Positions 9,232 to 17,529 of a stretch of 64,000 nt of DNA are shown piece after piece. Within the stretch, counting starts at the first letter, position 1. Every line of letters begins with the position of its first letter. The stretch comes from Pseudanabaena sp. FACHB-1998 (GTDB lineage Bacteria; Cyanobacteriota; Cyanobacteriia; Pseudanabaenales; Pseudanabaenaceae): the NCBI RefSeq assembly GCF_014696355.1, contig NZ_JACJQA010000028.1, positions 62,001-126,000 on the forward strand. The letters are read 5' to 3'. The position numbers and the translations under genes were made by a program. A model generated the notes under the pieces. That model ran no database searches. It worked only from the letters and a program-made list of their open reading frames with translations, and was not told the origin of the DNA.

Positions 9232-9804
9232 CTAAAAAGCTACATCCTCATACAGATCAGCAAATTTACCCTCAAAGTTAATACTCGTTAATTGGAAGTT
9301 GTCCTCTTCTCCCGCATAGGACTTTAAGACCCAAAGCCCCTCCGCATTACGGCGAAAGCAGTCAAGACGATAGCGACTGGTATTGATCAAAACATATTCT
9401 TCGAGGGTTTCTATTTGTTGATAATCCGCAAATTTATCACCACGGTCAAAGGCTTCCGTTGATTTTGACAGAACTTCAATAATCAGCTTTGGAAAACTTT
9501 TGTGATTTGGTGTTTGAGTATCTCTAGGATCGCAAGTCACCATCACATCGGGATAGTAAAATCGCCGCAGGGAGTCAATTTTTGCCTTCATATCAGACAT
9601 ATAAATACGACACTTGGAGCCGCGCAAGTGGTTACGAATCAAAAAAGCCATGTTTAAAGATATCGTCACATGGGGATCGTTTGCGCCAGCCATCGCATAT
9701 ACATATCCATCAAGATATTCATGCTTGATATCACTTTGTTCTTCCATCTCCAGATATTCGTCTGGGGTTAGATATACAAAGTCAACTTGAGGATTAGCAA
9801 TCAT
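9232..9804 (-). CDS. Uma2 family endonuclease-like protein (DUF820)
   Basis: 190 residues of the Uma2/DUF820 family, a PD-(D/E)XK nuclease-fold family strongly expanded in cyanobacteria. Visible: LTPDEYLEMEEQSDIKHEYLDGYVYAMAG near the N-terminus, then YYPDVMVTCDPRD and KLIIEVLSKSTEAFDRGDK (the core D...E-x-L signature), then YQQIETLEEYVLI. I used ATG 9804 rather than an in-frame TTG at 9813. The role is unknown; it has no toxin partner or mobile neighbours here. Confidence 0.88.
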   Translation of the reverse strand: MIANPQVDFVYLTPDEYLEMEEQSDIKHEYLDGYVYAMAGANDPHVTISLNMAFLIRNHLRGSKCRIYMSDMKAKIDSLRRFYYPDVMVTCDPRDTQTPNHKSFPKLIIEVLSKSTEAFDRGDKFADYQQIETLEEYVLINTSRYRLDCFRRNAEGLWVLKSYAGEEDNFQLTSINFEGKFADLYEDVAF

Positions 9805-9911
9805 TTTGTTCAAGTTTGGGATTTACAAAATTTGTGGTTGTTGGGGGCGAGATTTAGAGATTTATGCCATGCGATCGCAAAATTATCTTAAGTTGCGCTG
9901 CGCTCCACATT

Positions 9912-9929
9912 TATACTGTTTTTAGTATA
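9912..9929. promoter_or_regulatory. Small inverted repeat in the cobB upstream region
   Basis: TATACT-GTTTTT-AGTATA lies 13-30 bp before the cobB ATG (9942). It could be an operator or simply overlap the -10 element; the sequence alone does not decide. No conserved cobalamin-riboswitch box is visible in 9814-9941. Confidence 0.3.
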
Positions 9930-9941
9930 GGACTTTAATAC

Positions 9942-11354
9942 ATGGCAATTGTGATCGCTGGCGAACGTAGTGGTGTCGGCAAAACCACGGTAACTTTGGC
10001 ACTACTTGCCGCCTTAAAAGCGCGATCGCCATCTCCTAATTCTTTGGTGCAATCCTTTAAGGTTGGTCCCGATTACATCGATCCGATGTTCCATTCCTAC
10101 ATCACGGGGCTACCCTGCCGCAATCTCGATCCTGTGTTGACTTCTGAAGACTATGTGCGATCGTGCTTTGCTAAACATTCTCAAAATGTAGATTACTCTC
10201 TAGTTGAAGGAGTAATGGGACTATTTGACGGCGCAACAGGTAAAGATGACACCGCCAGCACTGCCCATGTCGCCAGATTGCTTGATGTGCCAGTAGTTTT
10301 AATCCTAAATTGTGCCAGCACTTCTCGCTCGATTGCCGCGATCGCCCATGGATATCGCACCTTCGATCCGCGTATTCAGATGGCAGGGGTAATTCTCAAT
10401 CGAGTAGGTAGCGATCGCCATTTAGAACTCTTAACTCAAGCTCTAGAGCCATTAAATCTACCAATTCTCGGCGTTCTCCGTCGTCAAGACAATATCGCTA
10501 TTCCCGATCGCCATTTAGGACTTATCCCCACCGCCGAAATGTCTGATCTCGATGGCATTATTCAGCGATTGGCGCATTTAGGGGAAACTTGCTTTGATTG
10601 GGAGAAGTTGTTGCCATTAATGAGAAGCCCTCACCCCCTCTCCCATGAGGAAAAGGACACGACTCTTACTCCCCCTCTCCTGCGGGAGAGGGGGCTGGGG
10701 GGTGAGGGCAAAATTCGCATTGCGATCGCCCAAGATCGTGCCTTTAGTTTTTACTACGCCGATAATCTGGATTTATTTGCCGAATTGGGAGCCGAATTAG
10801 TTCCTTGGAGTCCGATTAGCGATCACCAATTACCAGAAAATATTCAAGGTTTATACTTTGGTGGTGGCTTTCCTGAAGTATTTGCAGCAGAATTAGCCGA
10901 GAATAAAACCGCAAGAGAATCAGTTTATAAGGCGATCACTTCAGGAATGCCCACCTATGCCGAATGTGGCGGCTTAATGTATTTATGCGATCGCATAGTT
11001 AACTTTGAAGATCAATCTTTCCCAATGGTAAATATTTTTCCGACTGCGGCGAAAATGGGTAAGCGGCTAACTTTAGGCTATCGACAGGCGATCTCTTTAC
11101 AAGACAGCCCTTTAGTTAATAAAGGCGATCGGGTTTGGGGACATGAGTTTCATCGCTCATCTTTAGAACAAATAGGCGATCGCCCCTTATATTCGCTGCA
11201 AGGTTATGAATCCCATTTGCAATATCCGACTGAAGGCTGGCAAAGATATCAAGTTCATGCTTCCTATATGCACCTGCACTTTGGCGCACAAAGACATCTA
11301 TTAGAGAAGTTTTTAGGTAACGCCAAGCAAAATACTTTCGCCTTATGTAGTTAA
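9942..11354 (+). CDS. cobB: Cobyrinate a,c-diamide synthase
   Basis: 470 residues. ATP-dependent glutamine amidotransferase that amidates the a and c side chains of the corrin ring in B12 synthesis. The N-terminal P-loop/dethiobiotin-synthetase-like domain carries IAGERSGVGKTTVTLALLAA (residues 4-23) and KVGPDYIDPMFH. The C-terminal class I GATase domain carries GLYFGGGFPEVFA and the Cys loop YAECGGLMYL (about 342-351), with HEFHRS and HASYMHLHF near the end. About residues 229-256 between the two domains come from a repeat inserted in frame. It converges on the CHASE2 gene with a 12-bp 3' overlap. Confidence 0.93.
   Translation: MAIVIAGERSGVGKTTVTLALLAALKARSPSPNSLVQSFKVGPDYIDPMFHSYITGLPCRNLDPVLTSEDYVRSCFAKHSQNVDYSLVEGVMGLFDGATGKDDTASTAHVARLLDVPVVLILNCASTSRSIAAIAHGYRTFDPRIQMAGVILNRVGSDRHLELLTQALEPLNLPILGVLRRQDNIAIPDRHLGLIPTAEMSDLDGIIQRLAHLGETCFDWEKLLPLMRSPHPLSHEEKDTTLTPPLLRERGLGGEGKIRIAIAQDRAFSFYYADNLDLFAELGAELVPWSPISDHQLPENIQGLYFGGGFPEVFAAELAENKTARESVYKAITSGMPTYAECGGLMYLCDRIVNFEDQSFPMVNIFPTAAKMGKRLTLGYRQAISLQDSPLVNKGDRVWGHEFHRSSLEQIGDRPLYSLQGYESHLQYPTEGWQRYQVHASYMHLHFGAQRHLLEKFLGNAKQNTFALCS
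10627..10708. repeat. GC-rich repeat module inserted in frame in cobB
   Basis: CCCTCACCCCCTCTCCCATG ... CTCCTGCGGGAGAGG ... CTGGGGGGTGAGGG is the same module as at 711-844 and in cobN. It adds about 27 residues (SPHPLSHEEKD...RGLGGEG) at the linker between the ATPase and glutaminase domains, a tolerant site. Confidence 0.8.
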
Positions 11355-13877
11355 AAAAATTGACTCGATCGCTTTGGCATCGATAGGTCGAAACAGGTAA
11401 AAGCCTTGACCGTCGCCTTCATTGTTGAGGATATCTTGCAAATAATTGAGTTGATCGAGACTTTCAATGCCCTCAGCGACGATATGGGCATTCACACTTT
11501 GAGCTAAAGTTATGATTGCTTGCAAAATTTCCATACCATTAGCACTGGAATGAATATTATTAATAAAGGAACGGTCTATTTTTAAACCATCAAAAGAGAA
11601 TTTGTGCAAATAAGCCAGCGATGAATAGCCTGTCCCAAAGTCGTCAATATAGATTTTGATTCCTGCTTGCTGTATTTTTTTGAGGACATGCATCGCGAGA
11701 CTCGGATTCTCCATAATGGAACTTTCGGTTAGTTCAATTTTGAGATATTTAGGATCGAGACAGGTTTCCTTTAAAATACTTAGACATTTTTGGAGTACGT
11801 CATCCTGTGCTAATTGCTTCGGTGATAAATTAACACTAATGGTGATATCTTTAGCTTTTTCAAAGCGTTGTTGCCAGTCATAAAGTTGAGCGCAGGCATT
11901 TCGCATGATCCAATCACCGATGGGAATAATCAGCCCCGTTTCTTCCGCTAGGGGAATGAAGTGAATGGGAGAGATTAATCCTCTCTTAGGATGTCGCCAC
12001 CGAATCAGAGCTTCTAGTCCTACTATTTGCATATTGTGAAGCGAAACAATGGGCTGATAGTAGACTAAGAATTCTTGATAATCTTGAGATATCGAGGCTT
12101 GAGCGATCGCCGTGGCTTTGCGAAGATCTTCCTCCATTTGCAGTCTTTCGATGACATGTTTACGCATGGAGTCTTCAAACACTTTGTTGTAGGAATTGCC
12201 CAGTTTTTTGGCGTAAAACATAGCTGTATCGGCATCCCTCAACAGAATTTCTGGAGAAACCATATAGGGAAAGTCCCGATCGCCTAGCTGATGAAATTTG
12301 ATGCCAATATTAGCGACGATCATAACTTCGTGATTGGCTATATGAAAAGGAGTTTTCAGTTTTTGTTGAATAACATCAGCAATCTCCATAACGGATTGCT
12401 CGTTGATCATATTCTCTAAAATCACCACAAATTCTGCTCCATCAAAACGAGCAATGGTGGAACAAGGCGGCACAATCTTCTTCAATAATTGACCAAATTC
12501 AACTAATAGCTGGTTACCAGTCTGATACCCCACGGTATCATTGATATTTTTAAACCGATCTAAGCTAATACATAAGATCGCAATTATTTTTCCTTGAGAT
12601 TCAATTTCTAGATTGGCTAAATTCAAAGAAGCACGATCCTCATTCAGCAGTTTATTTAAGCGATTTTCCACCCACACTCGATTAAATAAGCCCGTCAAAC
12701 TATCATGAACTGCCTCATATTGAAGCTGAAATTCTGCTTGCCGTAGCGATCGCATTACTTGCCAACGCTCTTGTATAGTAACGCCAAAGCCTGTGAACAA
12801 ATACATCAATACAGGCATCCCGATCGCGATCCAATAGTTAAAAGTAAAGGCAATAAAAGCGATCGCCATGCAGATACTCGACAAAATTCCCGCGCTAATA
12901 CAACCTAACCAAAAGCTCTGTCTCGGTAAGATAAGACTAATTAATAAACTCCCTAGTAAGGCAAAACTCCAAATATCCTGTTCCTTGGCGATAGTTAGGG
13001 AACTCTTTTGGAGCAGGTTTTGCAAAATCATGGCATGAAGGTGTACACCACTGGCTGGGGGATTGCGGTCTAGAGGAGTCGATAAATTATCAATTCCTAA
13101 AGCCGTTACTCCCACTAATAAAATTTTGTTCTTAAAAGCTGATGGGGTAATCTTGCCCTCAATCACATCGCTAAAAGACCAATGGGGAATATTTTTAACT
13201 CTTCTTGTCCAATTAAGCGATAACGGTTTAGTTAAATCTGGTAATGGAGTTAAAGATTGAGTAGTGAGATCGTAGGTTTGTAATAGAGCCACGCTCAGAG
13301 TGGGGATATCGACTATCTGTAAATCAACCTGCCGCACAATCCCATCGGGATCTTCTCTTTTGAGGATATGCCCTACAGACACACTCGCATCATTGAGTGC
13401 AGAAACGGGGCTTAAGGGCTGTCCCGTTGCATCCCAAGCCATCGCCAATACTACTCTTTGGTATCTTTCGATCGCCTGTACTAATTGAGTATCTTCGGGG
13501 CTAGCTTCCGACCATAAAATATCAAAACCAATCACACTGGCTTCGGTTTCACTGATTTTTTGTAAAAGCTGGACATAGCGATCGCGCGACCAAGGAAATC
13601 TGCCTAACTTTTTTAAACTGGCATCGTCGATGGCAATAATGGCGATCCTTTCATCCCAAGGTAGCTCGCCTCGCCAGTTCGTAAACCCATTATAAGCAGC
13701 AAAATCGAGGGGCTGTAAAGCACCCACATAGATGAGGAAAGCAACAAATAATGTGGCAAATAATGTCGGTAAAAAATGCCAAAGTAAAACTATTAAACGC
13801 GATCGCTTATTTTTAGGGCGATTATTTCCCACAAATCTAGACAAGACCTGTGCAAACTCAGAGAATCGGAATCTCAT
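11343..13877 (-). CDS. CHASE2-GGDEF-EAL membrane protein, likely c-di-GMP phosphodiesterase
   Basis: 844 residues. A first membrane helix at about 27-52 is followed by an extracytoplasmic CHASE2 sensor domain (about 55-290, RIAIIAIDDASLKKLGRFPW), three helices (about 305-375), GGDEF (about 385-550) and EAL (about 575-835). The GGDEF site reads RFDGAEF (about 473-479), so the metal-binding Asp is Ala and cyclase activity is unlikely. The EAL site looks intact: EALIRW, KIELTES, DDFGTGYSS, KIDRSF and AEGIES. It overlaps the FecR-domain gene by 20 bp upstream, so the two are probably translationally coupled; FecR/CHASE2 pairing is common in cyanobacterial sensors. Confidence 0.92.
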   Translation of the reverse strand: MRFRFSEFAQVLSRFVGNNRPKNKRSRLIVLLWHFLPTLFATLFVAFLIYVGALQPLDFAAYNGFTNWRGELPWDERIAIIAIDDASLKKLGRFPWSRDRYVQLLQKISETEASVIGFDILWSEASPEDTQLVQAIERYQRVVLAMAWDATGQPLSPVSALNDASVSVGHILKREDPDGIVRQVDLQIVDIPTLSVALLQTYDLTTQSLTPLPDLTKPLSLNWTRRVKNIPHWSFSDVIEGKITPSAFKNKILLVGVTALGIDNLSTPLDRNPPASGVHLHAMILQNLLQKSSLTIAKEQDIWSFALLGSLLISLILPRQSFWLGCISAGILSSICMAIAFIAFTFNYWIAIGMPVLMYLFTGFGVTIQERWQVMRSLRQAEFQLQYEAVHDSLTGLFNRVWVENRLNKLLNEDRASLNLANLEIESQGKIIAILCISLDRFKNINDTVGYQTGNQLLVEFGQLLKKIVPPCSTIARFDGAEFVVILENMINEQSVMEIADVIQQKLKTPFHIANHEVMIVANIGIKFHQLGDRDFPYMVSPEILLRDADTAMFYAKKLGNSYNKVFEDSMRKHVIERLQMEEDLRKATAIAQASISQDYQEFLVYYQPIVSLHNMQIVGLEALIRWRHPKRGLISPIHFIPLAEETGLIIPIGDWIMRNACAQLYDWQQRFEKAKDITISVNLSPKQLAQDDVLQKCLSILKETCLDPKYLKIELTESSIMENPSLAMHVLKKIQQAGIKIYIDDFGTGYSSLAYLHKFSFDGLKIDRSFINNIHSSANGMEILQAIITLAQSVNAHIVAEGIESLDQLNYLQDILNNEGDGQGFYLFRPIDAKAIESIFLTT

Positions 13878-14751
13878 AGACTTGTACTTTTCCCTGAGGG
13901 GTTTCCACCTTTACTTTCACAGATAGACTGGAGGGGGCTGGTAATTGCAAGGAAAACTTTCCATTACTATCTAAATCTCTCTCTATACCATCTATCTTAA
14001 TCAGATTAAAAGGATTGGTATATCCCACTAAGACAATTGATCTTCCCGTTCCCGTCGCTTGGCGGTCAATTACATAGCTGAGGCTAGCATCTTCAACAAT
14101 CGGCACTGGACGAGAGGGCGGTTTTCCTAGAACTGTGAGGTTTTGAAATCCTCCATTAACTAACTCAGTCAGATTTTGAGCGGTCGTAGCCACACTACCT
14201 TTAAGGGTGGTTACGGTCATATTCCCATTGGGCTTAGTAATTACAATATACTCTGTACCTCTTACCCCACTAATTCCCGAAGGTGTTTGAATATTAAGTT
14301 GGGAACCTCGATTAGTAAACTTACGAATCTGTAATCTCGCTTTACCTCGCGGCACAAATAAATTGGTAATCCTCCCATTGTCAGGAGCTATTTGAAAAGA
14401 ACGAATTTTAATCGTCGTATTTTCGGCAATGTAGATGGAGCCGATGGCGGTATCTACACTCAAAACGGCTGAACTATTGCTACCTGTAGAAATTTCATCA
14501 CTGACGGTTTGCACCAAATCCCCCACTCTTGCCGCCCGATTGGTGTAGTTATATAAATTCCGATAGGTGACATTCCCTGATACTTGATCAACCCTTAGCC
14601 ATTGGTTTGTCCGCACCTGCAAACTACCCTGAGCTTCCGCCCTTGAGAAATCTTGAGTTAGCGGAGGATTGCAGGACATAGCCCATAAAATCCCGAAGAG
14701 AGTCGCGGAAACAAGCGGAAAAATTTTTAGCTTTTTGCGGGTATGAAACAT
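13858..14751 (-). CDS. FecR domain-containing secreted protein
   Basis: 297 residues. An N-terminal signal segment (LKIFPLVSATLFGILWAMSC, ending in a possible lipobox Cys) precedes a FecR-like beta domain at about 55-195: DEISTGSNSSAVLSVDTAIGS, IYIAENTTIKI, and GISGVRGTEYIV, the hallmark GVRGT motif. It presumably sits in the periplasm. Its 3' end overlaps the CHASE2-GGDEF-EAL gene by 20 bp, and it may present a signal to that CHASE2 domain; that partnership is inferred from the overlap. It does not resemble a sigma-factor-linked FecR, as no sigma factor is nearby. Confidence 0.85.
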   Translation of the reverse strand: MFHTRKKLKIFPLVSATLFGILWAMSCNPPLTQDFSRAEAQGSLQVRTNQWLRVDQVSGNVTYRNLYNYTNRAARVGDLVQTVSDEISTGSNSSAVLSVDTAIGSIYIAENTTIKIRSFQIAPDNGRITNLFVPRGKARLQIRKFTNRGSQLNIQTPSGISGVRGTEYIVITKPNGNMTVTTLKGSVATTAQNLTELVNGGFQNLTVLGKPPSRPVPIVEDASLSYVIDRQATGTGRSIVLVGYTNPFNLIKIDGIERDLDSNGKFSLQLPAPSSLSVKVKVETPQGKVQVYEIPIL

Positions 14752-14798
14752 TTGGAGGTTACTTTGACAGAATTGCGAACCGAGTTTGTTGTTTTTTC

Positions 14799-15884
14799 TT
14801 ACTCTAAGCTTTCATAGGCTGAGTTGGCTAAAAATTCCCGTAAGCGACGAGAAATCAATTCACGACTTCCCATTCTCCGCCCCAATTCTTTTTCTAAGGC
14901 TCCAACGGGGGTCAAATTTTGAGGCGCTCGCGGATCGCGGGTGGGATGAGAAGCATAGTTAGGGATTAGATAGGTACTTTGATCGGCGATCGCTTTTGCC
15001 CTTTCTAAGGATACTCCGCCATCTAAATCAATCCGAATAATGCCATGTAAATCGTGATAGCCCAATTTCTTATAGTTTAAATCACCACTGCCCGATCGCA
15101 AATACCAACTCAGATTTGACCCATGCGTATTCGAAATGCGGAAAATAGGGGTGCGTTCGCCCACCTTTAGCGATCGCATGACTTGGGCATTGTCACCTTT
15201 GAGATATGCCTTACCCATAGTTTTCACATAGCCAATTGTGTCGTAGGGCGTTTGATAAACTCGATATAGTAGGGGTCCATCACGGACAATCAAGGTATTT
15301 TCTTGGATGATTTCCTTATTTAAGGAAAGTTCGTTAGCAATGCGAAGTTCTTCGTCAAGCATTGCGCTTTGGACAATTTGAGAGGGTGTATCGGGTTCAT
15401 TATTGCTACTGGTCAGGCAATAATCATATTTCAAATCCCCTCGACCACTGATCGGGCAAGGAATGACGGTGGGGGGTGCGGTTAAGTTACCGCCGAGGGC
15501 AATAATTCTTTTGATATCTGTGGCAATACATTTAGCTCGACTAATGCGGCGATCAACTAACACAGCACCTACCGCGATCGTCGCAAAGGCTCCATACAAA
15601 ATCTCATCGTCACTGCGCCCCAAGAACCTTGCATCGAGGCGCAATCTGCCATCAATAAATAAAATCTGGTTAGGTAATTCAGGGGCGATCGCGGTACGGA
15701 TGGGTTGCCATTCCCCATGCCCAAATTCCACCTCCGTATTCACCTTGTCGCTCGTGGGGATCTCTTCGGGATTGATGCTCACAGGGGCATCATAACCAAT
15801 GCTCCAAGGTTCTAAGCGGATGTTATATTCACTCCAAAAGTTTTCCGCTAAAGGTTTAACAAAGTTAGCGATCATAGCGAGCAT
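14799..15884 (-). CDS. NurA-domain nuclease-like protein
   Basis: 361 residues with the pattern of the NurA 5'-3' nuclease domain: ILFIDGRLRLDARFL (about 73-87), with the conserved D-G-R, LIVRDGPLLY (about 198-207), GYVKTMGKAYL, RISNTHGSNLSWYLR and a final IRIDLDGG. Archaeal NurA acts with the HerA ATPase in DNA end resection; cyanobacterial homologues are uncharacterised and no HerA gene is in this window. First gene of a same-strand run with the FecR and CHASE2 genes (47-bp gap), so co-transcription is possible although the functions look unrelated. Confidence 0.7.
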   Translation of the reverse strand: MLAMIANFVKPLAENFWSEYNIRLEPWSIGYDAPVSINPEEIPTSDKVNTEVEFGHGEWQPIRTAIAPELPNQILFIDGRLRLDARFLGRSDDEILYGAFATIAVGAVLVDRRISRAKCIATDIKRIIALGGNLTAPPTVIPCPISGRGDLKYDYCLTSSNNEPDTPSQIVQSAMLDEELRIANELSLNKEIIQENTLIVRDGPLLYRVYQTPYDTIGYVKTMGKAYLKGDNAQVMRSLKVGERTPIFRISNTHGSNLSWYLRSGSGDLNYKKLGYHDLHGIIRIDLDGGVSLERAKAIADQSTYLIPNYASHPTRDPRAPQNLTPVGALEKELGRRMGSRELISRRLREFLANSAYESLE

Positions 15885-15945
15885 ACCTACGGCTCTACGT
15901 TTGCGTAATTAATATCACAGAAATATTACAAACAGCAATTCTCGC

Positions 15946-16002
15946 AAAACCGAATTTGTGGTTGCCATCGCCTTTGGTGATGGCAACCACAAATTCGGTT
16001 TT
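15946..16002. repeat. 24-bp perfect hairpin between divergent genes
   Basis: AAAACCGAATTTGTGGTTGC... at 15946-15969 pairs perfectly with 15979-16002, loop GCCTTTGGT. It lies between the divergent NurA and murD starts, so it cannot be a 3' terminator of either gene. Confidence 0.85.
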
Positions 16003-16004
16003 TA

Positions 16005-16033
16005 GAAAGCGCACCCCAATGGGGTGCGCTTTC
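16005..16033. repeat. 13-bp perfect hairpin upstream of murD
   Basis: GAAAGCGCACCCC pairs with GGGGTGCGCTTTC around AAT, two bases after the previous hairpin and 66 bp before the murD ATG. It may attenuate or insulate transcription; the role is not known. Confidence 0.8.
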
Positions 16034-16098
16034 ACATATTATCTAATGTGTGATGATGTGATAACCTAATACGCCAAACAGGTTGCCTAAGCATCATC

Positions 16099-17529
16099 AT
16101 GCAACTTGTGAATAAACCTATATATCAAGCGATCGCGATGCCTCAAGCGTATGTACTAGGACTGGGTCAGTCAGGAATTTCTGCCGCAAAATTGCTTAAA
16201 GCCGACGGTTGGCAGGTAACAGTTTGTGATACCAGTGCTAGTCCTAGTCTAGAAAAGCGTAAACAAGCTTTAGCATCTGAGGACATCAAGGTTGAATTAG
16301 GGGGATTTCCTGATTTCGCAAACTTACTGAAAATTGGTCAACCCGTTGATCTTGTAACCGTTAGCCCCGGAGTCCCTTGGGATCGTCCAGAAGTCCAAGA
16401 GGCACGATCGCTTCACATTACCACCCTTGGCGAGATTGAACTGGCTTGGCGCTATCTCAAGCATATTCCTTGGGTGGGCATCACGGGAACTAATGGCAAA
16501 ACTACGACCACGGCCCTGACAACGGCTATTTTTCAAGCAGCAGGCTTAAAGGCGATCGCCTGTGGCAATATTGGCTTACCAGCCTGCGAAATTGCCATTC
16601 AAGTTTTGCAAAAGCAACTGCAACCTGACTGGATTATTGCCGAACTCAGTAGCTATCAAATTGAGTCCGCCCATACTGTCAAGCCCAAAATTGGCATCTG
16701 GACAACCCTTACCCCCGATCACCTTAATCGTCATTACACCCTTGATGCATATCGCGATATCAAAGCGAGTTTGATTGATCGCTCAGCCCACATCATTCTC
16801 AATGGCAACGATCCCTACTTGCTGGGTTTTGGAGCCGCCATGTGGCCAAAAGCTGTGTGGACAGCTATTGAAGATCAAGTTGTGGAAGCTGTTACGGACG
16901 GTGCTTGTGTCCATGATGGCTGGGTTAAGTTTCGCGGTGAGCCAGTTTTTCCCATTTCCCATTGGCATCTCTTAGGCAAACATAATCGCCAAAATCTGTT
17001 AATGGCAGTTGCCGCCGCCAAACTAGCAGGACTAGAATCCGCCCATATCGATCACGCCATTTCCGAATTTCAAGGCGTACCCCATCGCCTTGAGCATATT
17101 CGCTTTTATGAAGGCATTGCCTTTATTAATGACAGTAAGGCAACAAATTATGACGCTGCGGAAGTCGGCTTACTGGCAGTCCGACCACCTGTAGTTTTAA
17201 TTGCGGGTGGTCAGCCTAAGCAAGGGGATGCTAAGGCTTGGTTAGAGCAAATTCGCCAAAGGGCGATCGCCGTACTATTGATTGGAGAAGCAGCTCCTCT
17301 ATTTGCGGAAATGCTCAACGATGAAGGCTTCAAAAACTATGAAATTGTGGACACCCTCGAAAGAGCGGTCAAACAAGCGGCTCACATTGCCCATAATCGC
17401 GCCCACAATCACCCTAGTCAGCCTTTACCAACTGTGCTATTCTCGCCTGCATGTGCCAGCTTTGACCAATTTGCCAACTTCGAGCAACGGGGCGATCGCT
17501 TCCGCCAACTTTGTCAAGAACTTTCATGA
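16099..17529 (+). CDS. murD: UDP-N-acetylmuramoylalanine--D-glutamate ligase
   Basis: 476-residue Mur ligase that adds D-Glu to UDP-MurNAc-L-Ala in the cytoplasm. An N-terminal Rossmann domain (YVLGLGQSGISAAKLL, about 18-33) is followed by the ATP P-loop GITGTNGKTTTTAL (about 129-142), the central-domain IAELSSYQIE, and the C-terminal domain with HRLEHI and FINDSKATNYDA, where Lys and Asn-Tyr are conserved in MurD. The stop TGA overlaps the next gene's ATG (ATGA), so translation is coupled to ftsI. Confidence 0.97.
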   Translation: MQLVNKPIYQAIAMPQAYVLGLGQSGISAAKLLKADGWQVTVCDTSASPSLEKRKQALASEDIKVELGGFPDFANLLKIGQPVDLVTVSPGVPWDRPEVQEARSLHITTLGEIELAWRYLKHIPWVGITGTNGKTTTTALTTAIFQAAGLKAIACGNIGLPACEIAIQVLQKQLQPDWIIAELSSYQIESAHTVKPKIGIWTTLTPDHLNRHYTLDAYRDIKASLIDRSAHIILNGNDPYLLGFGAAMWPKAVWTAIEDQVVEAVTDGACVHDGWVKFRGEPVFPISHWHLLGKHNRQNLLMAVAAAKLAGLESAHIDHAISEFQGVPHRLEHIRFYEGIAFINDSKATNYDAAEVGLLAVRPPVVLIAGGQPKQGDAKAWLEQIRQRAIAVLLIGEAAPLFAEMLNDEGFKNYEIVDTLERAVKQAAHIAHNRAHNHPSQPLPTVLFSPACASFDQFANFEQRGDRFRQLCQELS

